Source of the DNA: Oscillospiraceae bacterium
GTDB taxonomy: Bacteria > Bacillota > Clostridia > Oscillospirales > Ruminococcaceae
DNA: 36,041 nt
Assembly: GCA_017560985.1 (NCBI GenBank)
Contig: JAFZDX010000141.1
Span: forward strand, 1 to 36,041
Direction: 5' to 3'
This document shows positions 24,933-33,642 of this stretch, one piece after another; within the stretch, counting starts at the first letter, position 1, and the number at the start of each line of letters is the position of its first letter. Below the pieces are notes generated by a model, which saw only the letters and a program-made list of their open reading frames with translations, was not told the DNA's origin and made no database searches. The position numbers and the translations under genes are program-made.

Positions 24933-25757
24933 GTGAATATCCAATCAAAAATCATAAAGGCTTTGCTGGCGGCCCTGTTGGTAATGGCAGGTATTATGGC
25001 GTACGCTGCATCCACAGGACAGCTGACCACACTGCCACAGAATATTGCTGGGGCAGCAGCGGTACCTTTTCAGAAATTTACCGCAGTAATAGGCAACAAA
25101 CTGGAAGTATGGTCTGACAGAAACCTGAATATTGACAATATTATCCGGGAAAATGAAAAACTGAAAAAAGACCTGGCTATAATGCGTTCAAAACAGATTG
25201 AGTATGACCGCATGGCTATGGAAAATAAAGAATACAAAGAACTGTTGGGTATCATTGATGATATTTCACAGTACAGTACAGTGGACGCCAATGTAATCGG
25301 ACGTGATGGTATGGATAAATTTTATTCATTTACCATAGATAAAGGTGATAAACACGGCATCGGGGTAAATGATGTTGTAATGACAGCCGACGGTGTTGTA
25401 GGTGTTGTAGTTGAAACAGGCCCTAATTTTGCCAGAGTTTCTACAATTCTCAGCCCGGCTGTAAGTGTGGGCTGTATTGCAGGCGGTGAAAGGGATGTAG
25501 GCATTGTTACGGGCAGTTACGATTTAAGTGAAAGCAATATTTGTACGATGCACTATCTGCCAAAGGATACAAAAGTAAAAGCGGGGGATATTGTCAGCAC
25601 GACCGGCTATGGCTCCGTTTTCCCAAAAGATCTTATTGTAGGTACAGTGGAATCAGTAGATATTGATTCTGCCGGTAATTCAAAAGTTGCCGCAGTAAAA
25701 CCGGCTGCAGATTTAACCGGTGTAAAAATTGTTTTTGTTATTACAGATTTCAGCTGA
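24933..25757 (+). CDS. mreC: Shape-determining protein MreC
   Basis: 274 residues with a GTG start, supported by AAAGGAG 8 bases upstream. Residues 8-28 form the single membrane helix, 65-100 a coiled coil (ENEKLKKDLAIMRSKQIEYDRMAMENKEYKELL in part), and the rest two beta-barrel domains outside the membrane: DANVIGRDGMDKFYSFTIDKG and GVVGVVVETGPNFARVSTILSP are typical. MreC links the wall synthesis complex (PBP2, RodA) to MreB. mreD starts 13 bases after its end. Confidence 0.95.
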   Translation: MNIQSKIIKALLAALLVMAGIMAYAASTGQLTTLPQNIAGAAAVPFQKFTAVIGNKLEVWSDRNLNIDNIIRENEKLKKDLAIMRSKQIEYDRMAMENKEYKELLGIIDDISQYSTVDANVIGRDGMDKFYSFTIDKGDKHGIGVNDVVMTADGVVGVVVETGPNFARVSTILSPAVSVGCIAGGERDVGIVTGSYDLSESNICTMHYLPKDTKVKAGDIVSTTGYGSVFPKDLIVGTVESVDIDSAGNSKVAAVKPAADLTGVKIVFVITDFS

Positions 25758-25770
25758 TAAAGGTTTACAG

Positions 25771-26298
25771 ATGGACAGAAGAGAAATTAGGATGCGACAG
25801 ATTGCCAAATATGGCATTTTTGTCATTACGATATTTATGTTGTACATTTTACAGTCAACACCGGGTTTTATGGGCTTTTTCGGCTTGAAACCTGTGTTTA
25901 TGCTGCCATTCTGTATAACACTTTCCATGTTGGATGAAACCTGGCAGGCCGGTGTGGTGTACATAACCGGGGGCCTGCTGACAGACCTTTCCTGTGGCCG
26001 TACACCTGGTACGTTTACAATATTGCTGTTATTAGTCTGCTTTGGTTCAATTATAGCTGTAAAGTTTTTCTTCAAGCCAAACAAACAGAACATCATTACA
26101 TTTAATTTTGCATGTATGGTAGTTATGTTGACAGTTGATTTCTACTTTTCGTTTATGTTTGGCGGTTACACAGGAAAATTGGCTTATTACTTGAAAAATG
26201 TACTTTTAGTAAGCGCTTACAGTTCAATTTTCAGCATTTTGTTTTATTATTTTATTGAATATATCAACCAGCGTTTTGTGCGCTTTGATGCGAGGTAA
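25771..26298 (+). CDS. mreD: Rod shape-determining membrane protein MreD
   Basis: 175 residues from ATG 25771 with AAAGG 8 bases upstream; an in-frame start inside mreC at 25729 is less likely. About five to six hydrophobic helices are spaced evenly (starting at residues about 12, 35, 60, 85, 105, 135). LQSTPGF, ITGGLLTDLSCGRTPGTFTILLL and the TM pattern fit MreD, whose sequence is otherwise poorly conserved. The place between mreC and pbp2 supports the call. It ends 2 bases before the pbp2 GTG. Confidence 0.93.
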   Translation: MDRREIRMRQIAKYGIFVITIFMLYILQSTPGFMGFFGLKPVFMLPFCITLSMLDETWQAGVVYITGGLLTDLSCGRTPGTFTILLLLVCFGSIIAVKFFFKPNKQNIITFNFACMVVMLTVDFYFSFMFGGYTGKLAYYLKNVLLVSAYSSIFSILFYYFIEYINQRFVRFDAR

Positions 26299-26300
26299 AA

Positions 26301-28307
26301 GTGAAAAAAGTATTGGAATCCAGACTGAATGTTCTGGTAATGGTAATAATAGGTATTTTTCTGGCTTTTACCCTGAAGCTGGTTCAATACCAGATTATTG
26401 ATGGTGAAAAATATTACAGCAAATCAAATGCAAGCACACGTATCAACCAGACGGTTATTGCCGCCCGCGGTGATATTACTGATGTCAACGGCGTTCCTCT
26501 GGCTGGTGGTCAGGTGGTGTTTGACATCACAATCAACAAGGCATATATGCCAAGTGACAAACTGAATGAAAGAATTTTACAGGTAGTGAAAATTCTGCAG
26601 CGGCAGGGTGAAACATTAAACGATATACTGCCTATTTCACAGACAAAACCTTATACTTTTATAGAAGGCAAAGAGGCAGAACAGGCTCGTCTGCGTGATG
26701 ATGTTGCCAAGGTTGCGGTTTATGCCACAGAACAGGATGTGCTGACAAAACTGACTGAACGTTATAAACTTCAGGAAATACCGGATGATTACCTGCGTAT
26801 TGTGGCGGGTATACGTTATACTATGGAAAGGGAAGGCTATTCGGCCTCATACCCTTTTGACATAGCAAAAGATGTTTCGGTAAATACAGCCACTATAATT
26901 CAGGAACTTTCCCGTGAACTCACAGGCATAGAAGTAACAGAAAGCAGTAAAAGATATTATGCCAATGGTACTGTTTTGCCACATATACTGGGTACAGTTG
27001 GTCCTATCTATGCCGAAGAATACCAGCGGCTTAAATCCCAGGGCTACGGCCTTAATGACACACTGGGAAAATCAGGTCTTGAAAAGGTATACGAAAGATA
27101 TCTGAAAGGCACAGATGGTGTTTTACAGATAGAAAAAAATATCTATGGTGAAATCACAGATATTGACACCATTGTACAGCCACAGCCAGGCAATACAGTA
27201 AAACTGACAATAGATGCAGAGTTCCAGAGGAAAGCAAACGATATATTGAAAGCACAGGTAGAAATGCTTCAGTCACGTACAGCAGGCTGGGGTAAAGAAT
27301 GTACAGGTGCAACTATGGTGGTGCTGGATGTTAAAACAGGTGGTGTGCTGGCTATCAGCAATTACCCAAGTTATGACCTGAACAATTATAACAGTAATTA
27401 TTCCGAGTATTTCAATGACCCTGACACTCCTCTTTTCAATCGTGCGGTGCAGGGGCTGTACAGGCCTGGTTCTGTTTTTAAAGTAAATATGGCTGTTGCC
27501 GCTTTACAGATGGGGCTTATAGATGAAAACTTTACCTATACCTGCCGAGGTGTCTATGATTACTATACAGTTGCCCAGTGGGGTGGCCGGTTGCCAAGCT
27601 GTGCCAACAACACTGCCCACGGTACTATAAATGTAAAACAGGCACTTAAAGTTTCCTGTAACTGTTTCTTCTATGACCTTGGCCGAAGGATGGGCATTGA
27701 CAGAATAAACGAATCTGCCCACAATATGGGGCTGGGTGTTCTTACAGGGCTGGAAATTTCTGAACAGCAGGGCAGGCTGTCTACACCTGAATTTACAGAA
27801 TCCCTGGGTGGTACCTGGCAGGCAGGTAACGTTATCCAGGCATCTATCGGTCAGTTGGATACCGCAATAACAGCAGTACAGCTGGCTACTTATGCTGCCA
27901 CAGTAGCAAACCGTGGCGTGCGCTATGCTACACATATCGTAGACAGTATAGAAAGCTATGACGGAAGCCAGGTGATTTATAAGACACCTGTAACCGTTCT
28001 TTCACAGACACCTGATACCAACAATGCTTTTGATGTGGCAGAAAAGGGTATGATTATGGCTTCCACAGAGGGCAATGCTAAAATTTTCCTTCAGGATTTA
28101 CCATATACAGTTGCCAGCAAAACAGGTACTGCACAGGTGGCAGGCGATTTGTACAATGCTACAATCATGGCATATGGCCCAACAGAAAACCCTGAAATTG
28201 CCATTGCCATTATTGCGGAAAAAGGCGGTAACGGTTATAACCTGGCGATGGGTGTAAGAGACCTTTTCAATGCATACTATGAAATAAAAGCAGCACGCGG
28301 TCAATAG
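26301..28307 (+). CDS. mrdA: Class B penicillin-binding protein 2 (elongation-specific transpeptidase)
   Basis: 668 residues, GTG start with GAGG five bases upstream, two bases after mreD. A single membrane helix (about residues 9-30) is followed by the dimerisation/pedestal domain (40-330, with VIAARGDITDVNG and LGTVGPIYAEEYQRLKSQGYGLNDTLGKSGLEK) and the transpeptidase domain. Active site: SVFK with Ser391 and Lys394, SCN at 452-454, and KTG at 607-609. It cross-links peptidoglycan of the side wall with RodA. A long inserted region about 98-190 is present, as in other clostridial PBP2. No rodA is seen in the window. Confidence 0.96.
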   Translation: MKKVLESRLNVLVMVIIGIFLAFTLKLVQYQIIDGEKYYSKSNASTRINQTVIAARGDITDVNGVPLAGGQVVFDITINKAYMPSDKLNERILQVVKILQRQGETLNDILPISQTKPYTFIEGKEAEQARLRDDVAKVAVYATEQDVLTKLTERYKLQEIPDDYLRIVAGIRYTMEREGYSASYPFDIAKDVSVNTATIIQELSRELTGIEVTESSKRYYANGTVLPHILGTVGPIYAEEYQRLKSQGYGLNDTLGKSGLEKVYERYLKGTDGVLQIEKNIYGEITDIDTIVQPQPGNTVKLTIDAEFQRKANDILKAQVEMLQSRTAGWGKECTGATMVVLDVKTGGVLAISNYPSYDLNNYNSNYSEYFNDPDTPLFNRAVQGLYRPGSVFKVNMAVAALQMGLIDENFTYTCRGVYDYYTVAQWGGRLPSCANNTAHGTINVKQALKVSCNCFFYDLGRRMGIDRINESAHNMGLGVLTGLEISEQQGRLSTPEFTESLGGTWQAGNVIQASIGQLDTAITAVQLATYAATVANRGVRYATHIVDSIESYDGSQVIYKTPVTVLSQTPDTNNAFDVAEKGMIMASTEGNAKIFLQDLPYTVASKTGTAQVAGDLYNATIMAYGPTENPEIAIAIIAEKGGNGYNLAMGVRDLFNAYYEIKAARGQ

Positions 28308-28399
28308 GCTGATTGTTGATAACTATTCACAGTCTGTACAATTAATCAGTGCGAAAATTGTGCAAATCCAAAAGTTTATGGTCATTTTTAGGTAAAATG

Positions 28400-28428
28400 T
28401 TGTAAAATTATGTAGTTTATGATATAAT
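28400..28428 (+). promoter_or_regulatory. Sigma-A promoter of minD-like gene and mgsA
   Basis: TTGTAA, 17 bases, TATAAT. It lies 80 bases before the minD-like start, so this gene and mgsA can be made independently of pbp2. Confidence 0.7.
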
Positions 28429-28506
28429 TTTATCTGTTGAAATGTATGTATTACATAAATTTATTTAACCAATTTCTGGTATGATAATCTTATGTGCGGA
28501 GGGGCT

Positions 28507-29232
28507 ATGGCTACAGTTCTTATGATAGCTTCCGGCAAAGGCGGTACTGGTAAAAGTACAGTGGCCACCTATATTGCCACCGAGCTGGCGTTGAAAAATA
28601 AGAAAACCCTGCTGATAGAACTGGATGCCGGTCTGCGTAGCATAGATGTTATTTCAGGCATACAGCAGGCAGTTTTTGATATAGGTGATGTTCTGCGGGG
28701 CAGGTGTGATGCCTATAAGGCTATGTCTTCCAGTCCACAGACAGAAAATCTTTCAATAATTGCGGCGCCCTATAAAAGCTATGATACTGATTTTTCAAAT
28801 TTCAAACAGGTTACAGATAGCCTGTATAATGATTTTGACTATATCATTATTGATACTGCTGCAGGCCTTGGCAATGCGTTTTATGCCGCCTGCAAATCAG
28901 CAGTTATGGGCATCATAGTTGTTACACCGGATATTATATCTGTAAGGGATGGTCGTCTGGTTTCAGACGAACTGTACAACAATGGTATTACAGACATACG
29001 ACTTATAATAAATAAATTTTCAGAACAGACATTTAAGTTTTCTGGCATTCAGGATCTTGACGCTGTTATTGATGATGTCTGTGCCCAGTTGCTGGGGGTT
29101 GTTCCTATGTCCAGACAGGTGGCTGTAAATGCTATCAGTGGCAGCCGGCTTATGCAGGGCAGTCAGGAAAAACTGATATTCAGCGCAATATCAGACAGAA
29201 TTATGGGTAAAGAAATTCAGATAATTATATAA
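28507..29232 (+). CDS. MinD-like ParA-family ATPase, orphan (no MinC or MinE)
   Basis: 241 residues from ATG 28507 with GGAGG just upstream; an ATG at 28492 has no binding site. The deviant Walker A motif KGGTGKST (11-18), the [13 protein letters not shown] and [19 protein letters not shown] pattern, and [11 protein letters not shown] (switch II) closely match MinD. Differences: the first motif has Thr where MinD usually has Val, and the last residues ([11 protein letters not shown]) do not clearly form the amphipathic membrane-targeting helix of MinD. minC and minE, usually adjacent in this genomic context, are absent from the window. It could be a MinD that partners distant proteins, or a MinD-derived ATPase for another polar or shape role. 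Confidence 0.85.
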   Translation: MATVLMIASGKGGTGKSTVATYIATELALKNKKTLLIELDAGLRSIDVISGIQQAVFDIGDVLRGRCDAYKAMSSSPQTENLSIIAAPYKSYDTDFSNFKQVTDSLYNDFDYIIIDTAAGLGNAFYAACKSAVMGIIVVTPDIISVRDGRLVSDELYNNGITDIRLIINKFSEQTFKFSGIQDLDAVIDDVCAQLLGVVPMSRQVAVNAISGSRLMQGSQEKLIFSAISDRIMGKEIQIII

Positions 29233-29246
29233 TCGGAGGGTTGAAA

Positions 29247-29657
29247 ATGAATATTGCTCTTATTGCACACGATAAAAAGAAAGAACTTATGGTACAGTTC
29301 TGTATTGCTTACAGCGGTATACTTGCAAAGCATAATATTCTTGCTACAGGAGTTACAGGTAAAATGGTTGCAGAAGCCACAGGCCTGAAAGTTCATCGTT
29401 TCTATGCCGGCAGCCAGGGTGGCGACCAGCAGATTGCTGCACGTCTGCAGTATAACGAAATTGATATGCTTCTGTTCTTCCGTGACCCTATCACAGCAAA
29501 AGCAAATGAACCAAGTGCCGCAAATCTTCTGAGACTTTGTGACGAAAACAACATCCCTGTTGCAACAAATATTGCAACTGCAGAAGTTCTTATCCATGGT
29601 CTTGAACGTGGCGACCTTGATTGGCGCAATATTATCAATCCTAAAAACATGAGATAA
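29247..29657 (+). CDS. mgsA: Methylglyoxal synthase
   Basis: 136 residues from ATG 29247, six bases after GGAGGG; the TTG at 29241 is too close to that site. MgsA converts dihydroxyacetone phosphate to methylglyoxal and phosphate, relieving phosphate shortage when glycolysis is blocked. Visible are [27 protein letters not shown], the [10 protein letters not shown] block with catalytic Asp60, and [11 protein letters not shown] with Asp80, the region corresponding to FFWDP in E. coli. It is co-transcribed with the minD-like gene, 14 bases downstream. Such mre/min-mgsA linkage recurs in Clostridia; its reason is unknown. Confidence 0.95.
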   Translation: MNIALIAHDKKKELMVQFCIAYSGILAKHNILATGVTGKMVAEATGLKVHRFYAGSQGGDQQIAARLQYNEIDMLLFFRDPITAKANEPSAANLLRLCDENNIPVATNIATAEVLIHGLERGDLDWRNIINPKNMR

Positions 29658-29663
29658 CAAATA

Positions 29664-29692
29664 ATCCCCTGCTTAGGCAGGGGATATTTTTT
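29664..29692 (+). terminator. Terminator of mgsA
   Basis: ATCCCCTGC, loop TTAG, GCAGGGGAT, then ATTTTTT. It also overlaps the end of the convergent XRE gene's stop codon. Confidence 0.92.
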
Positions 29693-30224
29693 ATATCATT
29701 TCTATTTTTATTCCTTTTCTTTTTACAGGCACAGCATATTTTATGGTGTAATTGTTTTGCTGCTCCATCAGTGCTTTGTTTATTTCTGCCATTTCTTTTG
29801 AAAGACTTTCTCTGTCCTTGTACCAGCCTACAATTATCCTGTTTTCATCACTTCCAAGCAGTGAAGTGTTGGTGCCAGATGCGGCAAACAGTGCGTATTG
29901 GGGTCCATTTGTCCCTCCTTTGAACTGCTGTGTTGATGCTATCTTAGCACATCTTACAACTACATTTTCGAATGGTGAATATATAGTGATTTTACCATCA
30001 ACTGACTTTGCGCTTTCAGCACAGTGGTTTGTGCCATAGAAAAGATAATCCAGGGAAACTTTCAGTATTCTTCCGATTTCCAGCAGCTTTTCCACTTCAG
30101 GGTATCCACTGTCAGACTCCCACAGGGAAACTGCCTGTCTGCTGACACCCAGCAGTTCGCTGAATTGCTCCTGTGTGTAACCATTTTCAGTTCTTGTTTT
30201 TTTCAGATTTGTTCCAAAACTCAT
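29691..30224 (-). CDS. XRE-family transcriptional regulator
   Basis: 177 residues, ATG 30224 with AAAGGA 8 bases upstream. Residues 6-62 form a Cro/C1-type helix-turn-helix: LKKTRTENGYTQEQFSELLGVSRQAVSLWESDSGYPEVEKLLEIGRIL, where the second half of the motif is the recognition helix. Residues 63-177 are an unrecognised C-terminal domain (beta-rich, with NRIIVGWYKDRESLSKEMAEINKAL), maybe a ligand or oligomerisation domain. Such clostridial XRE proteins often control efflux or cell-envelope genes; the acyltransferase-MATE operon next to it is a candidate target but there is no direct evidence. Confidence 0.88.
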   Translation of the reverse strand: MSFGTNLKKTRTENGYTQEQFSELLGVSRQAVSLWESDSGYPEVEKLLEIGRILKVSLDYLFYGTNHCAESAKSVDGKITIYSPFENVVVRCAKIASTQQFKGGTNGPQYALFAASGTNTSLLGSDENRIIVGWYKDRESLSKEMAEINKALMEQQNNYTIKYAVPVKRKGIKIEMI

Positions 30225-30300
30225 ATTTTTATCCTTTCAGTTCATTTTATTTAAAGATATCTTCTGTTTAAAGAATAACATAATGCATTTATTTATACCA

Positions 30301-30338
30301 CCAAACTTGTATTGCAATATGTAAAGCCAGACTTGCAT
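30301..30338. repeat. Imperfect direct repeat upstream of the XRE gene
   Basis: CCAAACTTGTAT (30301-30312) and CCAGACTTGCAT (30327-30338) differ at two of 12 positions and are 26 bases apart. They may be a regulator site for the XRE gene or the tail of the MATE gene's transcript. Confidence 0.35.
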
Positions 30339-30342
30339 AAAC

Positions 30343-30371
30343 AAAAAACCAGAGCAAAAAGCTCTGGTTTT
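30343..30371 (-). terminator. Terminator of the acyltransferase-MATE operon
   Basis: Plus strand AAAACCAGAGC, five A, GCTCTGGTTTT; on the minus strand the stem is followed by TTTTTTGTTT. It begins a few bases after the MATE stop at 30376. Confidence 0.88.
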
Positions 30372-30375
30372 ATTA

Positions 30376-31761
30376 TTACACATTCCGTGCAATTTCTTCG
30401 TCACTTCTGGTTACATCCTTAACCCATTTGCCGCTTAAAATTCTGAATGCCGCCGCAAAACATTCAAATATAGTTGTGGCTTTCAGACAGATATATACTA
30501 TACCTGCTGGCCGGTGCAGTACAAGACCTGCTATCCAGCCCAGTGGTACGCTCAGCAGCCACATACTGCCTACATCGGTTACAGCCACAAATTTAGAGTC
30601 ACCGCCACCGCGCAGTGTACCAAACATATTGATACTTGCTACAGCCTGGAATATATTTACCAGTGCCATTGCATTCAGCATTTCCAGGGCAATAGTCTGT
30701 GTTTCTGCTGTGATATTGTAAAAACTTACCAGTGGTGTTTTGAGTATAAGTGTAAGGCCACAAGTTAAGAAACCTATGCCTATGCTCATTACAAACAGGG
30801 TAAGGGCCTGCTTTTTAGCCAGTTCGTATTTGCCTTCACCGATAGTGTTACCGGCCATAACGGCGGCTGCAGCGTTGATACCGTGGGTTGCAAATGTGAT
30901 ACACTGCATCATTACACCGCAAATACTGTTGGCTGCCACAAATTCTTTGCCCATATGGCCCATAATTACAGAGAGTACACTGTTGCCCAGGCTCCACAGC
31001 ATTTCATTGCACAGTACAGGCAAACCGTATTTAATGTAAATTTTAAGAACTTCCTTGTCTATTTTTTCTTTCAGGTCACCAGGGCGGAATCTTACTTTTT
31101 CATCATATTTCAGCAGATAAATCAGCACAATGCACATTTCTACAAATCGAGCAATTACTGTGGCGGCTGCCGCACCTACTACACCAAGTTCTGGAAAACC
31201 AAATTTACCAAAAATCAGAGCATAGTTGAAGAATATGTTTACAAAAAAAGATGAGCCATATACATAAAGAGAAATCTTTACAGTGCCCACTGTTCTTAGC
31301 ATATTAAGTGTGGTCATTGTCACACCGCTCAGCAGATAAGTCAGTGAAATAACACGCAGGTACTGTGCGCCGTATACAATTACTTCTGCATCATTTGTGT
31401 ATATGCTGAGTATAAACTGTGATGCAGACATTGCCAGAATCATAAACAATACAGACAGCGCAAGTGAAATCTTGTATGTCATACTCATTGTTTTCCTTAC
31501 GGAGTGGGCGTCACCACGGCCCCAATACTGGCTGGTCAATACACTGGCGCCTGCAGTCAGACCCATATTTATAATCATATACATAAAGCCCAGCTGACCA
31601 CCCAGGCTGGAGGCAGACATCGCCACTTCACCCAGCTGCCCCAGCATTATGGTATCCAGCAGGTTTACCGCTATGTTAATCAGATTCTGCACAGCCATCG
31701 GAATTGCAATAGCTAACAATTTCTGATAAAAACTTCTGTCTTTGATAATAAAACTGTTCAT
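30376..31761 (-). CDS. MATE-family efflux transporter
   Basis: 461 residues, ATG 31761 overlapping the acyltransferase stop by 4 bases (ATGA arrangement), with AAGGTG as binding site. Twelve predicted membrane helices in two six-helix halves, each opening with a short DRSFYQKLLAIAIPMAVQNL or KIYIKYGLPVLCNEML segment typical of MATE/NorM transporters, which export drugs, metabolites or lipid-linked molecules using Na+ or H+ gradients. VLTSQYWGRGDAH and GNTIGEGKYE are conserved loop motifs. Operon pairing with an acyltransferase hints that it may move a modified envelope or secondary metabolite, which is speculation. Confidence 0.92.
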   Translation of the reverse strand: MNSFIIKDRSFYQKLLAIAIPMAVQNLINIAVNLLDTIMLGQLGEVAMSASSLGGQLGFMYMIINMGLTAGASVLTSQYWGRGDAHSVRKTMSMTYKISLALSVLFMILAMSASQFILSIYTNDAEVIVYGAQYLRVISLTYLLSGVTMTTLNMLRTVGTVKISLYVYGSSFFVNIFFNYALIFGKFGFPELGVVGAAAATVIARFVEMCIVLIYLLKYDEKVRFRPGDLKEKIDKEVLKIYIKYGLPVLCNEMLWSLGNSVLSVIMGHMGKEFVAANSICGVMMQCITFATHGINAAAAVMAGNTIGEGKYELAKKQALTLFVMSIGIGFLTCGLTLILKTPLVSFYNITAETQTIALEMLNAMALVNIFQAVASINMFGTLRGGGDSKFVAVTDVGSMWLLSVPLGWIAGLVLHRPAGIVYICLKATTIFECFAAAFRILSGKWVKDVTRSDEEIARNV

Positions 31762-32945
31762 TTTTTCACCTTGTTCAATATATATTTAGCCGTAGGTTTT
31801 TCAACCATATAAGTCATAAGTACTGCCACCAATAAAGAAACTGCAATGCATATCAGCAGATATTTCCACATCCATACTGTGTCATTTGTCTGGTTTGGTG
31901 GCACTGTGCCTTCCCAATATGGAATCCTGAATTCCTTCAGTTTTACAGAAATATACTGATGCCAGATGTACAGGTTATAGGAAATGCCTGCAAGAAATTT
32001 CATAATCTTGTTGCCCAGCAGAGGATTAAAAATCCTTTGTCCCATTAAAATGCTGAATACTATCAGCAGATAAACCAGCGACAGTGCAAATCTGTTGTCA
32101 ATCTGCCATTTGTATATATCATCTGATTGCATACGGCTATGGCACATCAGTTTATACAGATACAATCCTGTAATTGCCAATACTACAGATGCTATATCCA
32201 GCAGCTTATTTTGTTTTAAATACTTTGTAATGGCTATGTATATCCAGGCACCCAGCATACCATTTGCAAATACACAGCTGTATGTAAAGCTGTTATGTGC
32301 ATATAGCCATGTGTTGATATTGAACGAATTAATATTGATTATTCCACAGCTTGCAATACTTATCAAAATCATAATAGTGTATGTGACTATTGGTTTTTTC
32401 TGAAAAAATCTTGCAATAAAAGGGAATAAAATATAAAACTGCACTTCAACACATACAGTCCACAGCGCACCATTCAGTTTTGTGCCGAATAATGTGTCAA
32501 GAGAGAAATTTGAAAAGAAAAAGATGCGTGCCAGCAGGTCTTTTATCATAAATTCACTGCCGGAATATTCTTTTAAAGGCAGGGCAAAACAAAACAGACA
32601 TATTATAACACAAAGATAATATGATGGAAAAATCCTGGCGATTCTTTTTATGTAAAATTTCTTTGCAGGTACAGTTTTTGTGCCATAAACCATTTCTTTT
32701 GCATAGGGAAGAAACAGACAGAAACCGGATAAAAGAATCATCATATCCACCAGAATTGCCCCGTTTCTCGGTATCCAGTCCAGACTGACTTTACCCATTA
32801 CAGGTATTATCCAGCTCTGCTGCCAGAAATGAAACCATACAATTATCAATATTGTCAGAATGCGAATACCATCAAGTACGTCAATATGTTCCTGTTGGTA
32901 ACATTGGCTGGTTTTATTTACAGAATCAATTTTATTTTTCGGCAT
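31758..32945 (-). CDS. Acyltransferase 3 family membrane protein (OafA/YrhL-like)
   Basis: 395 residues, ATG 32945 with AAGGA upstream. Around ten hydrophobic helices; VLDGIRILTILIIVWFHFW near the N-terminus carries the conserved family His39, and LSGFCLFLPYAKE, YIKRIARIFPSYYLCV and GALWTVCVEVQFYILFPFI (the W.L..E motif) follow. These enzymes acetylate or acylate surface polysaccharides, peptidoglycan or small molecules across the membrane. It is the first gene of an operon with the MATE transporter and is driven by a strong promoter at 32975-33003. Confidence 0.92.
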   Translation of the reverse strand: MPKNKIDSVNKTSQCYQQEHIDVLDGIRILTILIIVWFHFWQQSWIIPVMGKVSLDWIPRNGAILVDMMILLSGFCLFLPYAKEMVYGTKTVPAKKFYIKRIARIFPSYYLCVIICLFCFALPLKEYSGSEFMIKDLLARIFFFSNFSLDTLFGTKLNGALWTVCVEVQFYILFPFIARFFQKKPIVTYTIMILISIASCGIININSFNINTWLYAHNSFTYSCVFANGMLGAWIYIAITKYLKQNKLLDIASVVLAITGLYLYKLMCHSRMQSDDIYKWQIDNRFALSLVYLLIVFSILMGQRIFNPLLGNKIMKFLAGISYNLYIWHQYISVKLKEFRIPYWEGTVPPNQTNDTVWMWKYLLICIAVSLLVAVLMTYMVEKPTAKYILNKVKK

Positions 32946-32974
32946 TTAACATTTTCCTTGAAAGATTTATAAAA

Positions 32975-33003
32975 ATTGTATACTCATCAATCGACATTGT
33001 CAA
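32975..33003 (-). promoter_or_regulatory. Sigma-A promoter of the acyltransferase-MATE operon
   Basis: Minus strand: perfect TTGACA (33003-32998), 17 bases, TACAAT. Its -35 overlaps that of the divergent plus-strand promoter. Confidence 0.75.
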
Positions 33004-33025
33004 TGGATTTAGAATATGATAAAAT
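32997..33025 (+). promoter_or_regulatory. Sigma-A promoter of the 33043 gene, sharing its -35 with the divergent promoter
   Basis: TTGTCA (32997-33002), 17 bases, TAAAAT (33020-33025). Transcription would start near 33032, right at the AGAGGTGG binding site, leaving an unusually short leader, so the true start may differ slightly. Confidence 0.5.
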
Positions 33026-33042
33026 TTAAAAGAGGTGGTATT

Positions 33043-33633
33043 ATGAATAATCAGCAGGTTGAATATATTGAAACTTATAAAAAAAGACAGAATAATTCTG
33101 TCATATTCAATGCGATTTTCCTGTTTGGAATTATAGCTTTGAGAATGCTGTTTGTTTCCAGCGCATATTCCCCAGCAAATGAATCAAGGGCAACGGCAAA
33201 AAAAGAACTGCTTGGCCCGGGTTTTCACCTTTCCATTGAAATGGATGGTAAAAAGAAATCGACCGTTTTTGATGATTCGCGATATACAGATATGGAGTTT
33301 TCACCATCCGGCAGATATCTGCTGGTCGAGGCTGAAAATGGTGATGAGTATCAAATGTATATATTTGATACAAACTTTGTAGCTGATTCATCCCAGTACT
33401 ACCTGATATATGATGATTTAAATATAATGGCAGAATGGATTTTTCGTGGCAATGATATTCTAAAAATAAAGCCCGATGATAAAATCACCCTTGAATTTGA
33501 CAGTTGGGATCAAGAATACAATTATATGAAATTTGATTATATAATTAGTCATTTAGATGGCAGTCAGTCATCAGGCTTTTTATGGATAGACTATGAAAGC
33601 CGCACTGTTATAGCTATAAATGAAGAACCTTAA
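33043..33633 (+). CDS. Membrane-anchored protein with WD40/TolB-like blade, unknown function (paralogue A)
   Basis: 196 residues from ATG 33043, four bases after AGAGGTGG. An earlier in-frame ATG at 33016 lies before the promoter -10 and is not used. Residues about 18-40 form one membrane helix (SVIFNAIFLFGIIALRMLFV), with a short cytoplasmic N-terminus. The outer part contains MEFSPSGRYLLVEAENGDEYQMYIFD, the pattern of a beta-propeller blade as in TolB/WD40 proteins, and ends with GFLWIDYESRTVIAI. A single-blade count means it is not a full propeller. No family name can be given. The following gene, 9 bases away, encodes a related protein. Confidence 0.72.
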   Translation: MNNQQVEYIETYKKRQNNSVIFNAIFLFGIIALRMLFVSSAYSPANESRATAKKELLGPGFHLSIEMDGKKKSTVFDDSRYTDMEFSPSGRYLLVEAENGDEYQMYIFDTNFVADSSQYYLIYDDLNIMAEWIFRGNDILKIKPDDKITLEFDSWDQEYNYMKFDYIISHLDGSQSSGFLWIDYESRTVIAINEEP

Positions 33634-33642
33634 GGAGAAAAG

